Source of the DNA: a virus
Reading direction: 5' to 3' (one strand)
DNA: 40,879 nucleotides
IMG/VR virus record: IMGVR_UViG_3300042511_000273
Location: 1-40,879 of that record
Below the pieces are notes generated by a model. It worked only from the letters and a program-made list of their open reading frames with translations, was not told where the DNA came from and ran no database searches. The position numbers and the translations under genes were made by a program. Shown here piece by piece: positions 31,772-40,879 of this stretch. Every line of letters starts with the position of its first letter. The stretch's first letter is position 1.

Positions 31772-31800
31772 TTGATTTTTTTTAAAAATTGTTTAACAAT
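31772..31800 (+). promoter_or_regulatory. Predicted promoter with overlapping operator palindrome
   Basis: TTGATT (31772-31777), 17 bases, AACAAT (31795-31800). The palindrome ATTGTTTAACAAT (31788-31800) covers the -10 and is identical, in the other orientation, to the site at 20904-20916. The ATG at 31808 is 7 bases after the -10, so the transcript would be leaderless. Confidence 0.45.
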
Positions 31801-31807
31801 AACTGCG

Positions 31808-31999
31808 ATGAACAAAACACAAAGCTCTGAACAAGCTATGAAACGTAAACTCAGCGAGTGCATGGCATCTCTATCCAAGTGGTGCTTCAATCGCGCAAGT
31901 GGGAACTACAATCCAGAAACTACAATGATAATGCTGGCACACAAAGTTGTTGAGATGACAGATCGAATTGATCGGGCTGGAAAGACTAGATATAAATGA
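31808..31999 (+). CDS. Hypothetical protein, 63 aa
   Basis: The ATG at 31808 fits the promoter; the frame opens earlier. MNKTQSSEQAMKRKLSECMA, then SLSKWCFNRASGNYNPETTM and a C-terminal helix. It is coupled by ATGA overlap to the GT9-like gene. No family recognised. Confidence 0.55.
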   Translation: MNKTQSSEQAMKRKLSECMASLSKWCFNRASGNYNPETTMIMLAHKVVEMTDRIDRAGKTRYK

Positions 32000-32862
32000 A
32001 CGCATTTCATTCAGGCTGCATAGGAGACATTATATATTCAATTCCAACGCTACACAAACTTGGTGTAGAGTCCCTGTTTATTGCAGATAGACCATGGACA
32101 AAACCAATCGTCAATAGAATCGGTGCATTTGATAGGATACTTGAGAGTCAAGGGATAAAGGTTAGAGAGCATAAAGGAGAGAATATTGACTATGATCTAT
32201 CTACTTACCGCAGTGCGGGTCACAAGTACGGGGAAACTATTGTATCAAAGATAGCTAGATGGGTTAACGTCCACTTAGATATGTCGGAAAAAAGTATACG
32301 TATTTCCGACAAAACTCCTTATACAAAAGGAAAGATTGTTTTAGGTAGATGCCCTAGATGGCATGGTGAAAACTTTCCTTGGAGAGAGATTGTTGAACAA
32401 TACGGGAGCGACATTGTTTTCATTGGACTGCCTGAAGAACACAAGGAATTCACCCGTGAATTTGGGAGCGTGGATTATTATCACACAATAGACCTGTATG
32501 ACGTTGCTGAAGCTATTAATGGGTGCGACATCTACTTTGGAAATCAAAGCTCCCCAATGGCTATTTGCGAAGGATTAAAGCATGACTGTGTACAAGAATG
32601 TTGTCTATACGCTTTTGACTGCGTTTATCACAGAGGAAATAAAGTTCATGTTATAGATGGAAACTTTACGTTCACGCATAAAGGAAGGTTGTTTGATTAT
32701 AAAATTGAAACACCAAAACATGGATATAAAATAACTGTTAATGGTTATGACTTCCATTCAAGAGATAAAGATGTATGTGTAACAATAGCACGGGCATACT
32801 TGACTATGAATAATATACAATGTAATGTTGATTCATTACATGAATTAGTTAAATCATATTAA
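31996..32862 (+). CDS. Glycosyltransferase, GT9/heptosyltransferase-like
   Basis: Encodes 288 residues. FHSGCIGDIIYSIPTLHKLG is the N-terminal GDxxxxxPxLxxL motif of GT9 enzymes, GKIVLGRCPRWHGENFPW opens the donor domain, and YDVAEAINGCDIYFGNQSSP, then MAICEGLKH is the C-terminal nucleotide-sugar site. Phage homologues are often called capsid or host-surface modifying glycosyltransferases. It sits at the head of a virion-gene block, so a virion or host-surface glycan target is plausible. The last 30-40 residues are AT-rich and lower complexity. Confidence 0.72.
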   Translation: MNAFHSGCIGDIIYSIPTLHKLGVESLFIADRPWTKPIVNRIGAFDRILESQGIKVREHKGENIDYDLSTYRSAGHKYGETIVSKIARWVNVHLDMSEKSIRISDKTPYTKGKIVLGRCPRWHGENFPWREIVEQYGSDIVFIGLPEEHKEFTREFGSVDYYHTIDLYDVAEAINGCDIYFGNQSSPMAICEGLKHDCVQECCLYAFDCVYHRGNKVHVIDGNFTFTHKGRLFDYKIETPKHGYKITVNGYDFHSRDKDVCVTIARAYLTMNNIQCNVDSLHELVKSY

Positions 32863-33398
32863 TGGCTATAAAAACAAAAAACGGAAAGGTTCTTTTAAAG
32901 AATGGGAAACCTAGTTGTGAGTGTTGCGGAACACCATTTGGTCTTTTAGCTTCAGCAACATCTGCTGGAGGTAGTCAAGAATGCGCTATGGGACCAGCCG
33001 TTCAGACATATTTTATAAATCCTCCATATTCATTATCCAAAAATAAACAATATAAATTAAGAATTAATTTTAATTCTGGAGACAGTTTGTATCATGTAAA
33101 TTCATTTTATCAAGCTAATTATACATTAAATCCCAATATAAACATCACATGGACAACAACATACGGAGGGACATCTGGCAATCCTTGGACTATAAGCAAT
33201 GGCGGTAAAACGATAAGATATTCATTGGAGAACTCTCAGAATTGCGGAGGTTCAAATTCAAACACTCAAACGGGAACTGCTGAAGCTATTATTATTAACA
33301 CGACAAGTAAAATAACAATGGGATTTAGTTTTACAGGTATAGCTGAACTTCAAGATTCTGGTTTTGAAAATATTCAATTTTATTTAGAAGATGTATGA
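32862..33398 (+). CDS. Probable virion protein with N-terminal Cys knuckle, 178 aa
   Basis: The first 25 residues, AIKTKNGKVLLKNGKPSCEC, then CGTPFG, resemble a short GKVLLxxGKPSCxCC leader seen on several phage structural proteins. The remainder is beta-rich, Asn/Thr/Ser-rich (NITWTTTYGGTSGNPWTISN), like an Ig-like or jelly-roll decoration domain. It starts by TAATG overlap after the glycosyltransferase, which may modify it. No firm family. Confidence 0.6.
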   Translation: MAIKTKNGKVLLKNGKPSCECCGTPFGLLASATSAGGSQECAMGPAVQTYFINPPYSLSKNKQYKLRINFNSGDSLYHVNSFYQANYTLNPNINITWTTTYGGTSGNPWTISNGGKTIRYSLENSQNCGGSNSNTQTGTAEAIIINTTSKITMGFSFTGIAELQDSGFENIQFYLEDV

Positions 33399-33631
33399 GA
33401 GGAAAAATTAAGTGCGAACATCAAATTAAAACAAATTCTACAAATTTATTTGTATGCAAAATAGGAATGTACGGGGGGCATCCATATATTGGCAACTGCA
33501 TTTCTTGCATTAAAGAAAATCAAAACAATCAAGAGTATGCTGAAAAACTTATTGAGATACTTGAGCGTTCGCATCCTTCAAGAGCAAGCAAAGTAAGCGG
33601 GTGCTGTGACTCAGCTAAAAATTACACTTGA
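33395..33631 (+). CDS. Cysteine-rich small protein, 78 aa
   Basis: KCEHQIKTNSTNLFVCKIGM, then YGGHPYIGNCISCI has C-x-H, C and CxxC ligands spaced as in a small zinc or iron-sulfur binding module; a CC pair follows near the C-terminus (SGCCDSA). I recall similar small proteins with HP..G.C..C next to phage structural genes, without known function. Confidence 0.6.
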   Translation: MRGKIKCEHQIKTNSTNLFVCKIGMYGGHPYIGNCISCIKENQNNQEYAEKLIEILERSHPSRASKVSGCCDSAKNYT

Positions 33632-33656
33632 ATAAGATAATTGTTAACAATATAGT
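33628..33656 (+). promoter_or_regulatory. Strong predicted promoter with palindrome in the spacer
   Basis: TTGAAT (33628-33633), 17 bases, TATAGT (33651-33656). The spacer contains the perfect 12-bp palindrome ATTGTTAACAAT (33640-33651). The ATG at 33666 lies 9 bases after the -10, so the leader would be about 3 bases. A repressor or activator dimer bound here would directly control the virion genes. Confidence 0.6.
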
Positions 33657-33665
33657 ATAAGTTTT

Positions 33666-35630
33666 ATGACTCCAGTAACTAATAAACCTCCAATGCCACA
33701 AGCACCAGGAAAGGGAATTAAATCTTTTCCAACACCTGTAATTGATGACGTTGTAATTACTGAGATTGTTAATGCATGGAAAGGCGATTATAAGGCATTA
33801 GATTACGGAGTTAAGTGGGATGAAGCACCTCACGCCTCGATGCAGGGAAGTCACCCTGAACATAAACTTGTTTTTCAAGATCCAGCTAGTGCAGATGGAG
33901 AATGGATCAAACGCATATGGGTAAATGATAGGGTAAATCAAGATAGCTATAATTACGCTATTAAGTATAGCGGAGGTTCACAGAGTCACCCTATTTACAT
34001 TAGGACATATGTTCTACCAAGGGAAAGTTACGCTCCATTACCTGACTTAACTCCAGATGATGTATATCCAACGGCATTACTTGTTGAGGAAGAAGTTCAA
34101 CGGAATGAAGGTGAGCTTGATTCTAAATATATAAAAGTAACTCGCGTATTTGAAACCCTTCAAGGACCAGAGATAAGTAGCCTTAGATATAACGAGCGTG
34201 GTGATTTAGAAGAAATAATTAGTCAGCAAGTAACACCTAATACTTCTCCAGATCCAGATGGACTACTTGTAACTCAATCTCAAGTTATAAAAGAAGATGT
34301 AAGTAAAGGAACAAAAATTACAGCTACTGTTCCTAGTCACTCAACGCTTACTTCTAAGGAAGTTAAAGGAGGTCTTCTTGGTGAAACAGTTATTACGGAT
34401 AACATTGTTTCTCCAACAACTGCTCCAGATGCTCTATCTATAAATGTAATATCTTCTTCAGTTGAACAAACATCAGCTACGAAAGCTAGAAAAAGAACAG
34501 TAGCATCTACTTCTCCAACTACACTAACATCAGATGTACTTGCATCAACTCCACTTGGATTAGTTAAATCTAAAAAAATAGAAAGCATTGTTCCAACAGG
34601 AACTTTGCCAACAAATTCTTTAACTAAAATAGCAGATGATGTTAATGCTATAGATTCAGCAAAGAGTCAAAAAGATGAAACAATAGTTGATTCATGGCCT
34701 ACATTGGTTGGATCAGATTATGATGAAACTTTAGGATTAGGGTTTGCTTGGAAAAAAACAATAGTTTCTCCACCATTAACAACATGTGATTCTTATCTTA
34801 AATGGGACGCTCAACCAATAGATGAAAAGAAAACATTAAAAAAAGAATATATAGATTGCCAAGTTCAAAGAACATTAGAATCTTATTACAATCAAATAAA
34901 CACATCAATACCCATTAAACTTCCAGATACGTTACAGGAAATAACAGCTTATTTTGGTTTAAGTTATGGTGCTGGCGACTCTACTTCTACAGGTAATGGA
35001 AGTGGATCAAATTGGAGTTGGAGTACAGGAACATCTAAAAAAAATAGCGCATCAGTCAAAGGGGATTTATATTTTAAAATAAAACAAGGATTCTCTGGTT
35101 CTATTCCATGTATTCAACATGTTTTCTTTATGAAAACTTCAGATGTAAAAACAACTAATTTATTGACAGCATTAAATAATTTAAGAGCATATGCATCAAC
35201 TAGAGCACGAACTAGTGGAAATTTAAAATACTTTAAAGATTGGCCCGCAATAAGATTAATAAGTGAAAATATTGTAATGATTGGTGGTTCCATGTCAGAA
35301 ACACTTGCAACAAATCAAAGTCGTTCAGCAAGTAATCAAGGTGGATCAAGTTCAACTTCTAATTCAAAATCAATTGACGTTGATGTGTCAGTTAATTCTA
35401 TTGTTGTTCCTCAAACTCTACATGATAATTTACCTATAAATATAGTTCAAATTGGAAATACAGGCAATTTAAGTATACCATTTTCCGTTAACCCTAATAC
35501 TCTTGCTGCAACTGATCCCGTAAAAATGCCAGTTGGTAACTATTTATATTCTTCTGATGTTCAATTATATAAATTTGGATACTCAAAAGTAACAGCAATC
35601 ACAATTGAACTAACAGAGGATTACGTTTAA
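33666..35630 (+). CDS. Large putative virion/tail protein, 654 aa
   Basis: No catalytic motif. An N-terminal segment (KPPMPQAPGKGIKSFPTPVI) is followed by beta-rich regions, a long Ser/Thr-rich middle (about 200-330), and a C-terminal region (ITAYFGLSYGAGDSTSTGNG, SLRKNSASVKGDL-like stretch, VQIGNTGNLSIPFSVNPNTL). The composition and position, at the head of a block that ends in fibres, suggest a tail or baseplate protein. It starts at a strong promoter with a near-leaderless ATG. I cannot name a family. Confidence 0.6.
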   Translation: MTPVTNKPPMPQAPGKGIKSFPTPVIDDVVITEIVNAWKGDYKALDYGVKWDEAPHASMQGSHPEHKLVFQDPASADGEWIKRIWVNDRVNQDSYNYAIKYSGGSQSHPIYIRTYVLPRESYAPLPDLTPDDVYPTALLVEEEVQRNEGELDSKYIKVTRVFETLQGPEISSLRYNERGDLEEIISQQVTPNTSPDPDGLLVTQSQVIKEDVSKGTKITATVPSHSTLTSKEVKGGLLGETVITDNIVSPTTAPDALSINVISSSVEQTSATKARKRTVASTSPTTLTSDVLASTPLGLVKSKKIESIVPTGTLPTNSLTKIADDVNAIDSAKSQKDETIVDSWPTLVGSDYDETLGLGFAWKKTIVSPPLTTCDSYLKWDAQPIDEKKTLKKEYIDCQVQRTLESYYNQINTSIPIKLPDTLQEITAYFGLSYGAGDSTSTGNGSGSNWSWSTGTSKKNSASVKGDLYFKIKQGFSGSIPCIQHVFFMKTSDVKTTNLLTALNNLRAYASTRARTSGNLKYFKDWPAIRLISENIVMIGGSMSETLATNQSRSASNQGGSSSTSNSKSIDVDVSVNSIVVPQTLHDNLPINIVQIGNTGNLSIPFSVNPNTLAATDPVKMPVGNYLYSSDVQLYKFGYSKVTAITIELTEDYV

Positions 35631-35906
35631 ATGAGTGCAAATTCATCAGCATCATCTGAATATATTCCAGATCCACCTAGTGGTGGATTTCATATTTTGG
35701 TAGCAAATGGAGGAATAGCTAACTGGGTCCCATTATCTGGAAATGGATTACTCCAATTACAAGGAACAAGTATTAGTACGTTAAATCTTTCTGGAGATGG
35801 TTTATTAAGAATAAATGGAACAAATATTAGTGTATTAAATAAATCTACATCTAGTGAATTGTTAAATGGTGGACTTGGTTGGACTGGCACGGAGGCTTGT
35901 CCATAA
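35631..35906 (+). CDS. Small virion-type protein with a duplicated motif, 91 aa
   Basis: Contains an internal repeat: LSGNGLLQLQGTSISTLNLS and LSGDGLLRINGTNISVLNKS, about 20 residues each, likely a pair of beta strands. PDPPSGGFHILVANGGIANW precedes it. It starts 1 base after the previous stop. Possibly a short fibre or connector. Confidence 0.6.
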   Translation: MSANSSASSEYIPDPPSGGFHILVANGGIANWVPLSGNGLLQLQGTSISTLNLSGDGLLRINGTNISVLNKSTSSELLNGGLGWTGTEACP

Positions 35907-35948
35907 ATACATTATTGACTTTTTTAAAATAAAAAATATAAAAACAAT

Positions 35949-36554
35949 ATGCCATTAACTAAACAAAGCCCAATTCAGAATCAAGGTTCGCAACCTCTTA
36001 TGTCAAGAAGAGGTGCAGTTGAAAAACAATATTCCGATAGCGATTTGAATTTTAATAGTGTTCCATATGGCGAACAAACACTTGGGTATTCTACTAAATT
36101 ATCTCCAGATCAAATACGCAGCGTAAATAAATATTCAGATAAACAAATTCCAGTTCCAGAAGATGAACCTAATAATTCATTTTCATCAATAAACGATTCT
36201 TACAATAAGATGTTTAGTGATTATGAAAGTTATAGTTTTGATCCAATGAAACGTGCTCCAACAAAAGAAAAACGAAAAGTAAGTATGGCATTACGAGATC
36301 CTAGTAAGGGAGCAGGGTTTTATGATGACCCCAAAAATTATACTAGCGTAACATTAGATGCTGGCACGATGCCTAGAAATGAATTCTCAGATAAATATAG
36401 CGGAGTTAAAAAAACTGATTTAACTAGTTTTGAAAAAAATAAATCATATCAACAGGATTTATTAAAAAATCCTGCATTATCTATGTTTGATGAAAGAACT
36501 TCGTTTGTTGATAAATTTAATACATTATGGAAACCTAACAAAAAATATAAATGA
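35949..36554 (+). CDS. Hypothetical disordered protein in the virion block, 201 aa
   Basis: Rich in Ser, Asn, Asp, Lys and Pro (IPVPEDEPNNSFSSINDSYN, then KMFSDYESYSFDPMKRAP). Little predicted fold. It may be an internal or scaffold-like virion protein. It overlaps the next start (ATGA). Confidence 0.55.
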   Translation: MPLTKQSPIQNQGSQPLMSRRGAVEKQYSDSDLNFNSVPYGEQTLGYSTKLSPDQIRSVNKYSDKQIPVPEDEPNNSFSSINDSYNKMFSDYESYSFDPMKRAPTKEKRKVSMALRDPSKGAGFYDDPKNYTSVTLDAGTMPRNEFSDKYSGVKKTDLTSFEKNKSYQQDLLKNPALSMFDERTSFVDKFNTLWKPNKKYK

Positions 36555-37516
36555 GAATTACACTTGGACAAGCTAGAGAACAACTTTATCAATCCATTGT
36601 TCCATCTATTGATAATCAATTAAATATTGATAAGTTTAACTCTTATTTAAACTTAGCTCAAGAAAGATTAATAAATAGTGGTAAATGGAATGGGACTATA
36701 TTACCTGTTAGGTTTTTATCTCCTGATGGAATTATAACTCTTCCAAGGAAGTTTATATCAATATTAGCTTCTAAGTGGGTTAAAGATCAAGCATCTGGCC
36801 CGATTCAAATACATAACAATTGGTTTTCATATCTGAATGCTACAACTGATTTGTGGTCTTCATCTCATTGGCCTCGGTATGGATATAATAATACTTTTAT
36901 AAATGATATTGGAGATGGATTTTGCACATTCAAAGATTCTCCATATACATCCTGCACATTAAAAATAGAACTAGAAAGCAATTTTGATTCAGGTAATAGC
37001 GTTGTAATACAAGGCAAGGATACTAACGATAATCCAGTTACAATTACGCACACGTTATCTTTCCCTAACTCAACTACAACTCAAGTTTTTAATGGGACTA
37101 TAACGATGTTCCAAAAGCCCATAACATTTGGTCGCATTAATTTGTATGCTGTTGATGGTGTAAATCAAACTTTAATAGGTTCATATGAGGCATCTGAAAC
37201 AACAGCAAGTTATCATAGATATTCAGTTCCTAATGAGCCAGAAGTTGATTATATTGATGCGTTGTGTAAGATGAGATATGTTCCATGCGTAACTGATACA
37301 GATGAAGTTATTGTTTCAAATTTAGGCGCATTAAAAAACATGCTTACTTCATTAAGGTTTGAAGATGAAGCTGATTTAGAAAGATCTGAAATGTTCTTTA
37401 ATAAAGCATTGCAATTATTGAACGGAGAAAATAAAGAAACTAGGGGTGGATCTAAGTGGACATTAAACATAGATCCAGCTACAATGCAGTTTAATAACCT
37501 TTGGCAAGGAAGATAA
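36551..37516 (+). CDS. Head-tail connector/tail tubular-like protein
   Basis: Encodes 321 residues. The N-terminal helical part ([20 protein letters not shown] ... [20 protein letters not shown]) and the C-terminal helices ([20 protein letters not shown], then [18 protein letters not shown]) flank a beta-rich central domain. This layout (helices-beta-helices with LNxAQERL...W) resembles tail tubular A/adaptor-type proteins of short-tailed phages, but similarity is by pattern only. It lies immediately upstream of the large fibre. Confidence 0.5.
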   Translation: MRITLGQAREQLYQSIVPSIDNQLNIDKFNSYLNLAQERLINSGKWNGTILPVRFLSPDGIITLPRKFISILASKWVKDQASGPIQIHNNWFSYLNATTDLWSSSHWPRYGYNNTFINDIGDGFCTFKDSPYTSCTLKIELESNFDSGNSVVIQGKDTNDNPVTITHTLSFPNSTTTQVFNGTITMFQKPITFGRINLYAVDGVNQTLIGSYEASETTASYHRYSVPNEPEVDYIDALCKMRYVPCVTDTDEVIVSNLGALKNMLTSLRFEDEADLERSEMFFNKALQLLNGENKETRGGSKWTLNIDPATMQFNNLWQGR

Positions 37517-37518
37517 TT

Positions 37519-40500
37519 ATGGCTACTTTTACACAAACACCTGGACGAATTGATATTGAAGCGACAGTTGGTTCTGAATTTGCAACTAACTTAAATTTCA
37601 ATGCAAATATATCTACAGCTACATTTGATGCTGCTATTATAATTCAAGAATATCCATCTGTTATTGAAGTTCCAATGACAGTAACAGTTCTTGGAACTCA
37701 AAGTATAGCCCTTTCAATGTCTGCAACACAGACGCAAAATATTGGAGCTATATCTAATAAGAAGTGGTATTTAAAATGGACATACTCTTCAATAACTCAA
37801 ACAATATTAAGTGGCAGGATTCAGCTATCAGTTGTCCCCATCAATGTAAATGTTCCTAATAATGTTAATGCAATTATTGAGAATTTTGATATTAATGTAA
37901 CAGTACCTTATGTTTCTGCTATTGGGGCTACAGGTTCCACTGGCTCAGACGGAGCTACTGGTCCTCAAGGGTCTACTGGTTTACAAGGTTCCACAGGAGC
38001 AACTGGAGCAGGGTCTACTGGAGCTACTGGTATTCAAGGAGCAACTGGAGATTTCGGAGCCACAGGACCAACAGGTATTGGATATGATTTTGTGTTTTCA
38101 ACCACTCCAGCAATACCATCTCAACCATCTCCAATACAATTAATTGTTAACGATAGAGGGGCATTCTTTACTGGAATGCGAGTAAGGGCAGTTAATTCAA
38201 GCACAAATTTCTTTGAAGGACTTGTTACAATAACAAGTGATACGATATTTACAATTGATGTAGATTACTTTGTTGGATCAACCGCTGGTTCTTTTTGGAC
38301 AATATCTGTTGCTGGAACAATGGGTACACAAGGATCTACTGGATCTACTGGAGTTCAAGGTGCTACTGGAATAACGGGAAATATAGGTGCTACTGGTTCA
38401 ATTGGTATAACTGGATTGACAGGAGCAACTGGATCTTCTGGAATAGATGGAGCAACTGGTGCTACAGGACCAGAAGGGGCAACTGGATTAGGCGCAACTG
38501 GGGCCACTGGAGTTACTGGATTAACAGGTCAAACAACTACATTTTACAGATATGACGCTGAAGTAACTCAAACATCTGGATTTCCAACTGCTGGATATTT
38601 GTATTGGAATAATTCTACTCAAATAAATTCTACACAAGTAGCATTATCACACACAACGGCATCATCTGAAGATATAGACTTATTGCTTGCACTAATTTCT
38701 GTTGGAAATCAATTTGTTATACAGTCAAAATCTAGTTCTACAAGTTTCCAAAAATGGGAGGTTTCAGGTGCGCCAGTAGTTGTTGCTAATAGTTACATTG
38801 AATTACCAGTAACACTTATTAATAGCGGAGGAAATGGAAGTACTAATTTCTCTCAAGGAGATAATTTAATATTTGTAATTACACAACAAGGAATTCAAGG
38901 AGCTACTGGACTAACTGGAGCAACAGGCATAGGTGCTACTGGGATTCAAGGAGCGACTGGATCACAAGGATCAACTGGAACAGCAGGAACTGGAATAACA
39001 TTAAAGGGAACTGTAGCTAATATTGGAGATTTACCCTCTGTTGGAAATACTGTAGGAGATTTATATATTGTTACAAATTCTAATGGAGATGGATTTGCTT
39101 GGGATGGAATAACTTGGAATAATGTTGGAGCAATTCAAGGACCACAGGGGAGTACGGGTTATACTGGAATTCAAGGTAATGTTGGAGCTACTGGTTTAGT
39201 TGGAGCTACTGGGATTCAGGGTCCACTTGGAGCTACAGGATTAGGAGCTACTGGAGCTACTGGAGCTACTGGAGCAACGGGAGCAACGGGATTAGGCGCA
39301 ACTGGAGCTACTGGAGCTACTGGATTGGGCGCAACTGGAGCTACTGGAGCTACTGGAGCTACTGGATTGGGAGCTACAGGAGCAACTGGTCCAGTTGGTC
39401 CAACCGCTCCACTTTACCAAGCTACATATTACAAGAGTGCAAACCAAAATCTAGTTAACGGATCTACGGATATTACATTTGATCAAGATGCTTCTTGGAA
39501 TAATGCAAATGGATATATTACACACGCATCTGGAGCAGCAAATTTTGTTGTAGTACAATCTGGATTATATCAATTAGAATGGAATGCTTCTGTAAATGCA
39601 AATGGAGCTACATGGAATACTAGCACAAATAAAGTAGTATCCATTGACATTACTCGTTCTCCTATTTCTGAACAAGTTGTAATTGGTCAAACCGCAGTCG
39701 CGGCTACAACTCAAAGTTATACGCAAAATGTTGTTTCTACTTTTAATCTTGAAGCTGGCGATATAATAAATCTTCGTCATTTTGGGAACTTCGCAACAGC
39801 CACTCCATTTGCTCAAGGAGTTCAAAATACAATTGATCTTAATACTTGGTTTTCTTGGAGGTATGTTTCAAGTGGACCAATTGGAGCAACTGGAATTCAA
39901 GGGGCGACTGGACCAAGTGGTGGTGCAACTGGCTCGACTGGCTCGACTGGATCTACTGGGTCTACTGGGTCTACTGGGTCTACTGGCTCCACTGGACCAG
40001 CAGGAGCAACTGGAGCGGGAGCAACTGGGATTCAAGGCGCAACAGGAATTGGCGCACTAGGTTCTACTGGGGCAACTGGGGTTTCAGGGGTTTCCCCTTG
40101 GTCTTTAAATGGCAGTACTGTTTATTACAATGCTGGCAATGTTGGAATAGGTGAATCTAATCCTGCTCAAAAATTAGTTGTTAATGGGGATATTCTTTCA
40201 ATAACTGATTCTACATTTAACGGAATTCGTGTTGGTAAAGGAGGAGGTAATAGTGCAAACAACACTACAGTTGGAGCCCTTGCGTTTAGTGGCAATTTAA
40301 CAGGAACTGGAAATGTTGCTGTTGGAACATATTCTTTGCTAGTTTCTAATTCAAATTATAACACAGGAATTGGATCGCAAGCTGGAACTAATAATACTAG
40401 CGGAACTAATGGAACATTTGTAGGTGCTGTTTGTGGAGCATCAAATTCCATAGGAAACAAAAACACATTTGTTGGATCACTCGCAGGATTACTTAATACA

Positions 40501-40879
40501 ACTGGATCATTTAATTCATCAATTGGTTATTCGGCAGGCTCAACAACAACAGAAAGCAACACAACTTGCCTTGGAAGTAATTCTTTTGTTACAGCAGCAA
40601 ACCAAGTTCAACTTGGAGACTCAGCAACAACAACATACGCATATGGTACAGTTCAGAATCGTTCCGATATACGAGATAAATCAGACATTCAAGACACTGC
40701 ATTAGGACTTGATTTTATCAATTCACTTCGTCCAGTTGATTTTAAATGGGACTATCGTGAGGATTATCGTGAAGAAGCACCTATTATTCCATCTCCAGAT
40801 GCTTTAGAAGAAGAAAAAGAAGCATATAAAATAGCTTTTGAAAAGTGGAAAGAAAACTCAAAACTTTCAAATATTACAC
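37519..40879 (+). CDS. Giant collagen-like tail fibre with C1q-like domain and S74 chaperone (3' truncated)
   Basis: 1120 residues are visible and the frame runs off the window. Order: an N-terminal virion-attachment domain (1-134); a collagen tract; a beta insert (about 195-270); a collagen tract; a globular domain (about 337-456) similar to residues 807-926 of the left fibre; collagen; a [20 protein letters not shown] domain typical of phage fibres; a long GATG tract; a jelly-roll domain resembling C1q/TNF (about 632-784); collagen; a [18 protein letters not shown] segment; YadA-head-like repeats ([20 protein letters not shown]); and the start of an S74 intramolecular chaperone ([20 protein letters not shown], then [10 protein letters not shown]). 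The S74 domain would trimerise the fibre and then cut itself off; its catalytic part lies partly outside the window. Confidence 0.88.
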   Translation, partial: MATFTQTPGRIDIEATVGSEFATNLNFNANISTATFDAAIIIQEYPSVIEVPMTVTVLGTQSIALSMSATQTQNIGAISNKKWYLKWTYSSITQTILSGRIQLSVVPINVNVPNNVNAIIENFDINVTVPYVSAIGATGSTGSDGATGPQGSTGLQGSTGATGAGSTGATGIQGATGDFGATGPTGIGYDFVFSTTPAIPSQPSPIQLIVNDRGAFFTGMRVRAVNSSTNFFEGLVTITSDTIFTIDVDYFVGSTAGSFWTISVAGTMGTQGSTGSTGVQGATGITGNIGATGSIGITGLTGATGSSGIDGATGATGPEGATGLGATGATGVTGLTGQTTTFYRYDAEVTQTSGFPTAGYLYWNNSTQINSTQVALSHTTASSEDIDLLLALISVGNQFVIQSKSSSTSFQKWEVSGAPVVVANSYIELPVTLINSGGNGSTNFSQGDNLIFVITQQGIQGATGLTGATGIGATGIQGATGSQGSTGTAGTGITLKGTVANIGDLPSVGNTVGDLYIVTNSNGDGFAWDGITWNNVGAIQGPQGSTGYTGIQGNVGATGLVGATGIQGPLGATGLGATGATGATGATGATGLGATGATGATGLGATGATGATGATGLGATGATGPVGPTAPLYQATYYKSANQNLVNGSTDITFDQDASWNNANGYITHASGAANFVVVQSGLYQLEWNASVNANGATWNTSTNKVVSIDITRSPISEQVVIGQTAVAATTQSYTQNVVSTFNLEAGDIINLRHFGNFATATPFAQGVQNTIDLNTWFSWRYVSSGPIGATGIQGATGPSGGATGSTGSTGSTGSTGSTGSTGSTGPAGATGAGATGIQGATGIGALGSTGATGVSGVSPWSLNGSTVYYNAGNVGIGESNPAQKLVVNGDILSITDSTFNGIRVGKGGGNSANNTTVGALAFSGNLTGTGNVAVGTYSLLVSNSNYNTGIGSQAGTNNTSGTNGTFVGAVCGASNSIGNKNTFVGSLAGLLNTTGSFNSSIGYSAGSTTTESNTTCLGSNSFVTAANQVQLGDSATTTYAYGTVQNRSDIRDKSDIQDTALGLDFINSLRPVDFKWDYREDYREEAPIIPSPDALEEEKEAYKIAFEKWKENSKLSNIT

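Overview
This window is part of a double-stranded DNA bacteriophage genome. It is AT-rich and densely packed, with many ATGA or TAATG stop/start overlaps. It carries phage tail-fibre, lysis, recombination, replication and nucleotide-metabolism genes, a small terminase subunit and two tRNAs. Both ends run through fibre genes, so the window is a fragment. No large terminase, portal, capsid, DNA polymerase, integrase or repressor was recognised. The host cannot be fixed. A fibre-operon protein made of autotransporter-associated beta-strand repeats (common in Verrucomicrobiota and Proteobacteria), a lipoprotein and an L,D-transpeptidase-like lysin point to a diderm host. Most starts lack a Shine-Dalgarno sequence, which suggests a host lineage where that signal is weak.

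Layout. (1) 1-8282, plus strand: glycine-rich fibre tip, fibre chaperone, collagen-like fibre, PATR beta-helix protein, a lysis cassette (two small membrane proteins, a lipoprotein, a YkuD-like lysin), then a zinc metallopeptidase, a calcineurin-like phosphoesterase and a winged-helix-like protein. (2) 8382-9702, minus: RusA-like resolvase with a striking overlapping frame, HNH protein, MazG-like pyrophosphohydrolase, zinc-ribbon protein. (3) 9751-18971, plus: glycosyltransferase, methyltransferase, ThyX interrupted by an HNH intein, replisome-organiser-like protein, PD-(D/E)XK nuclease, Erf-type annealing protein, SSB-like protein, DNA-binding proteins, small terminase. (4) 19015-23540, minus: about twenty tiny, mostly unknown, tightly coupled genes, typical of an accessory or early region. 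(5) 23541-25016: a 1.5 kb gene-free, repeat-rich region (dyad repeats, a GATG microsatellite, a G-quadruplex motif, an A-rich tract, three near-consensus DnaA boxes), a candidate replication origin, followed by tRNA-Met and tRNA-Leu. (6) 25309-29863, minus: small genes, an AT-rich DNA methyltransferase and a DnaB-type helicase. (7) 29892-31284: three unknown plus-strand genes and a minus-strand dCMP deaminase. (8) 31285-31807: gene-free, with a compact predicted structured RNA and a bidirectional terminator. (9) 31808-40879, plus: GT9-like glycosyltransferase, virion proteins and a very large collagen-like fibre with a C1q-like domain and the start of an S74 chaperone, cut by the window end.

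How the genes may work together. dCMP deaminase, MazG and ThyX together would channel dCMP to dUMP to dTMP. PD-(D/E)XK nuclease, Erf, SSB-like protein, RusA and HNH form a phage recombination set. The DnaB helicase and the replisome organiser would start replication, plausibly at the repeat region. The fibres, chaperone and glycosyltransferases would shape host recognition. All functions were assigned by reading motifs; no database search was run.
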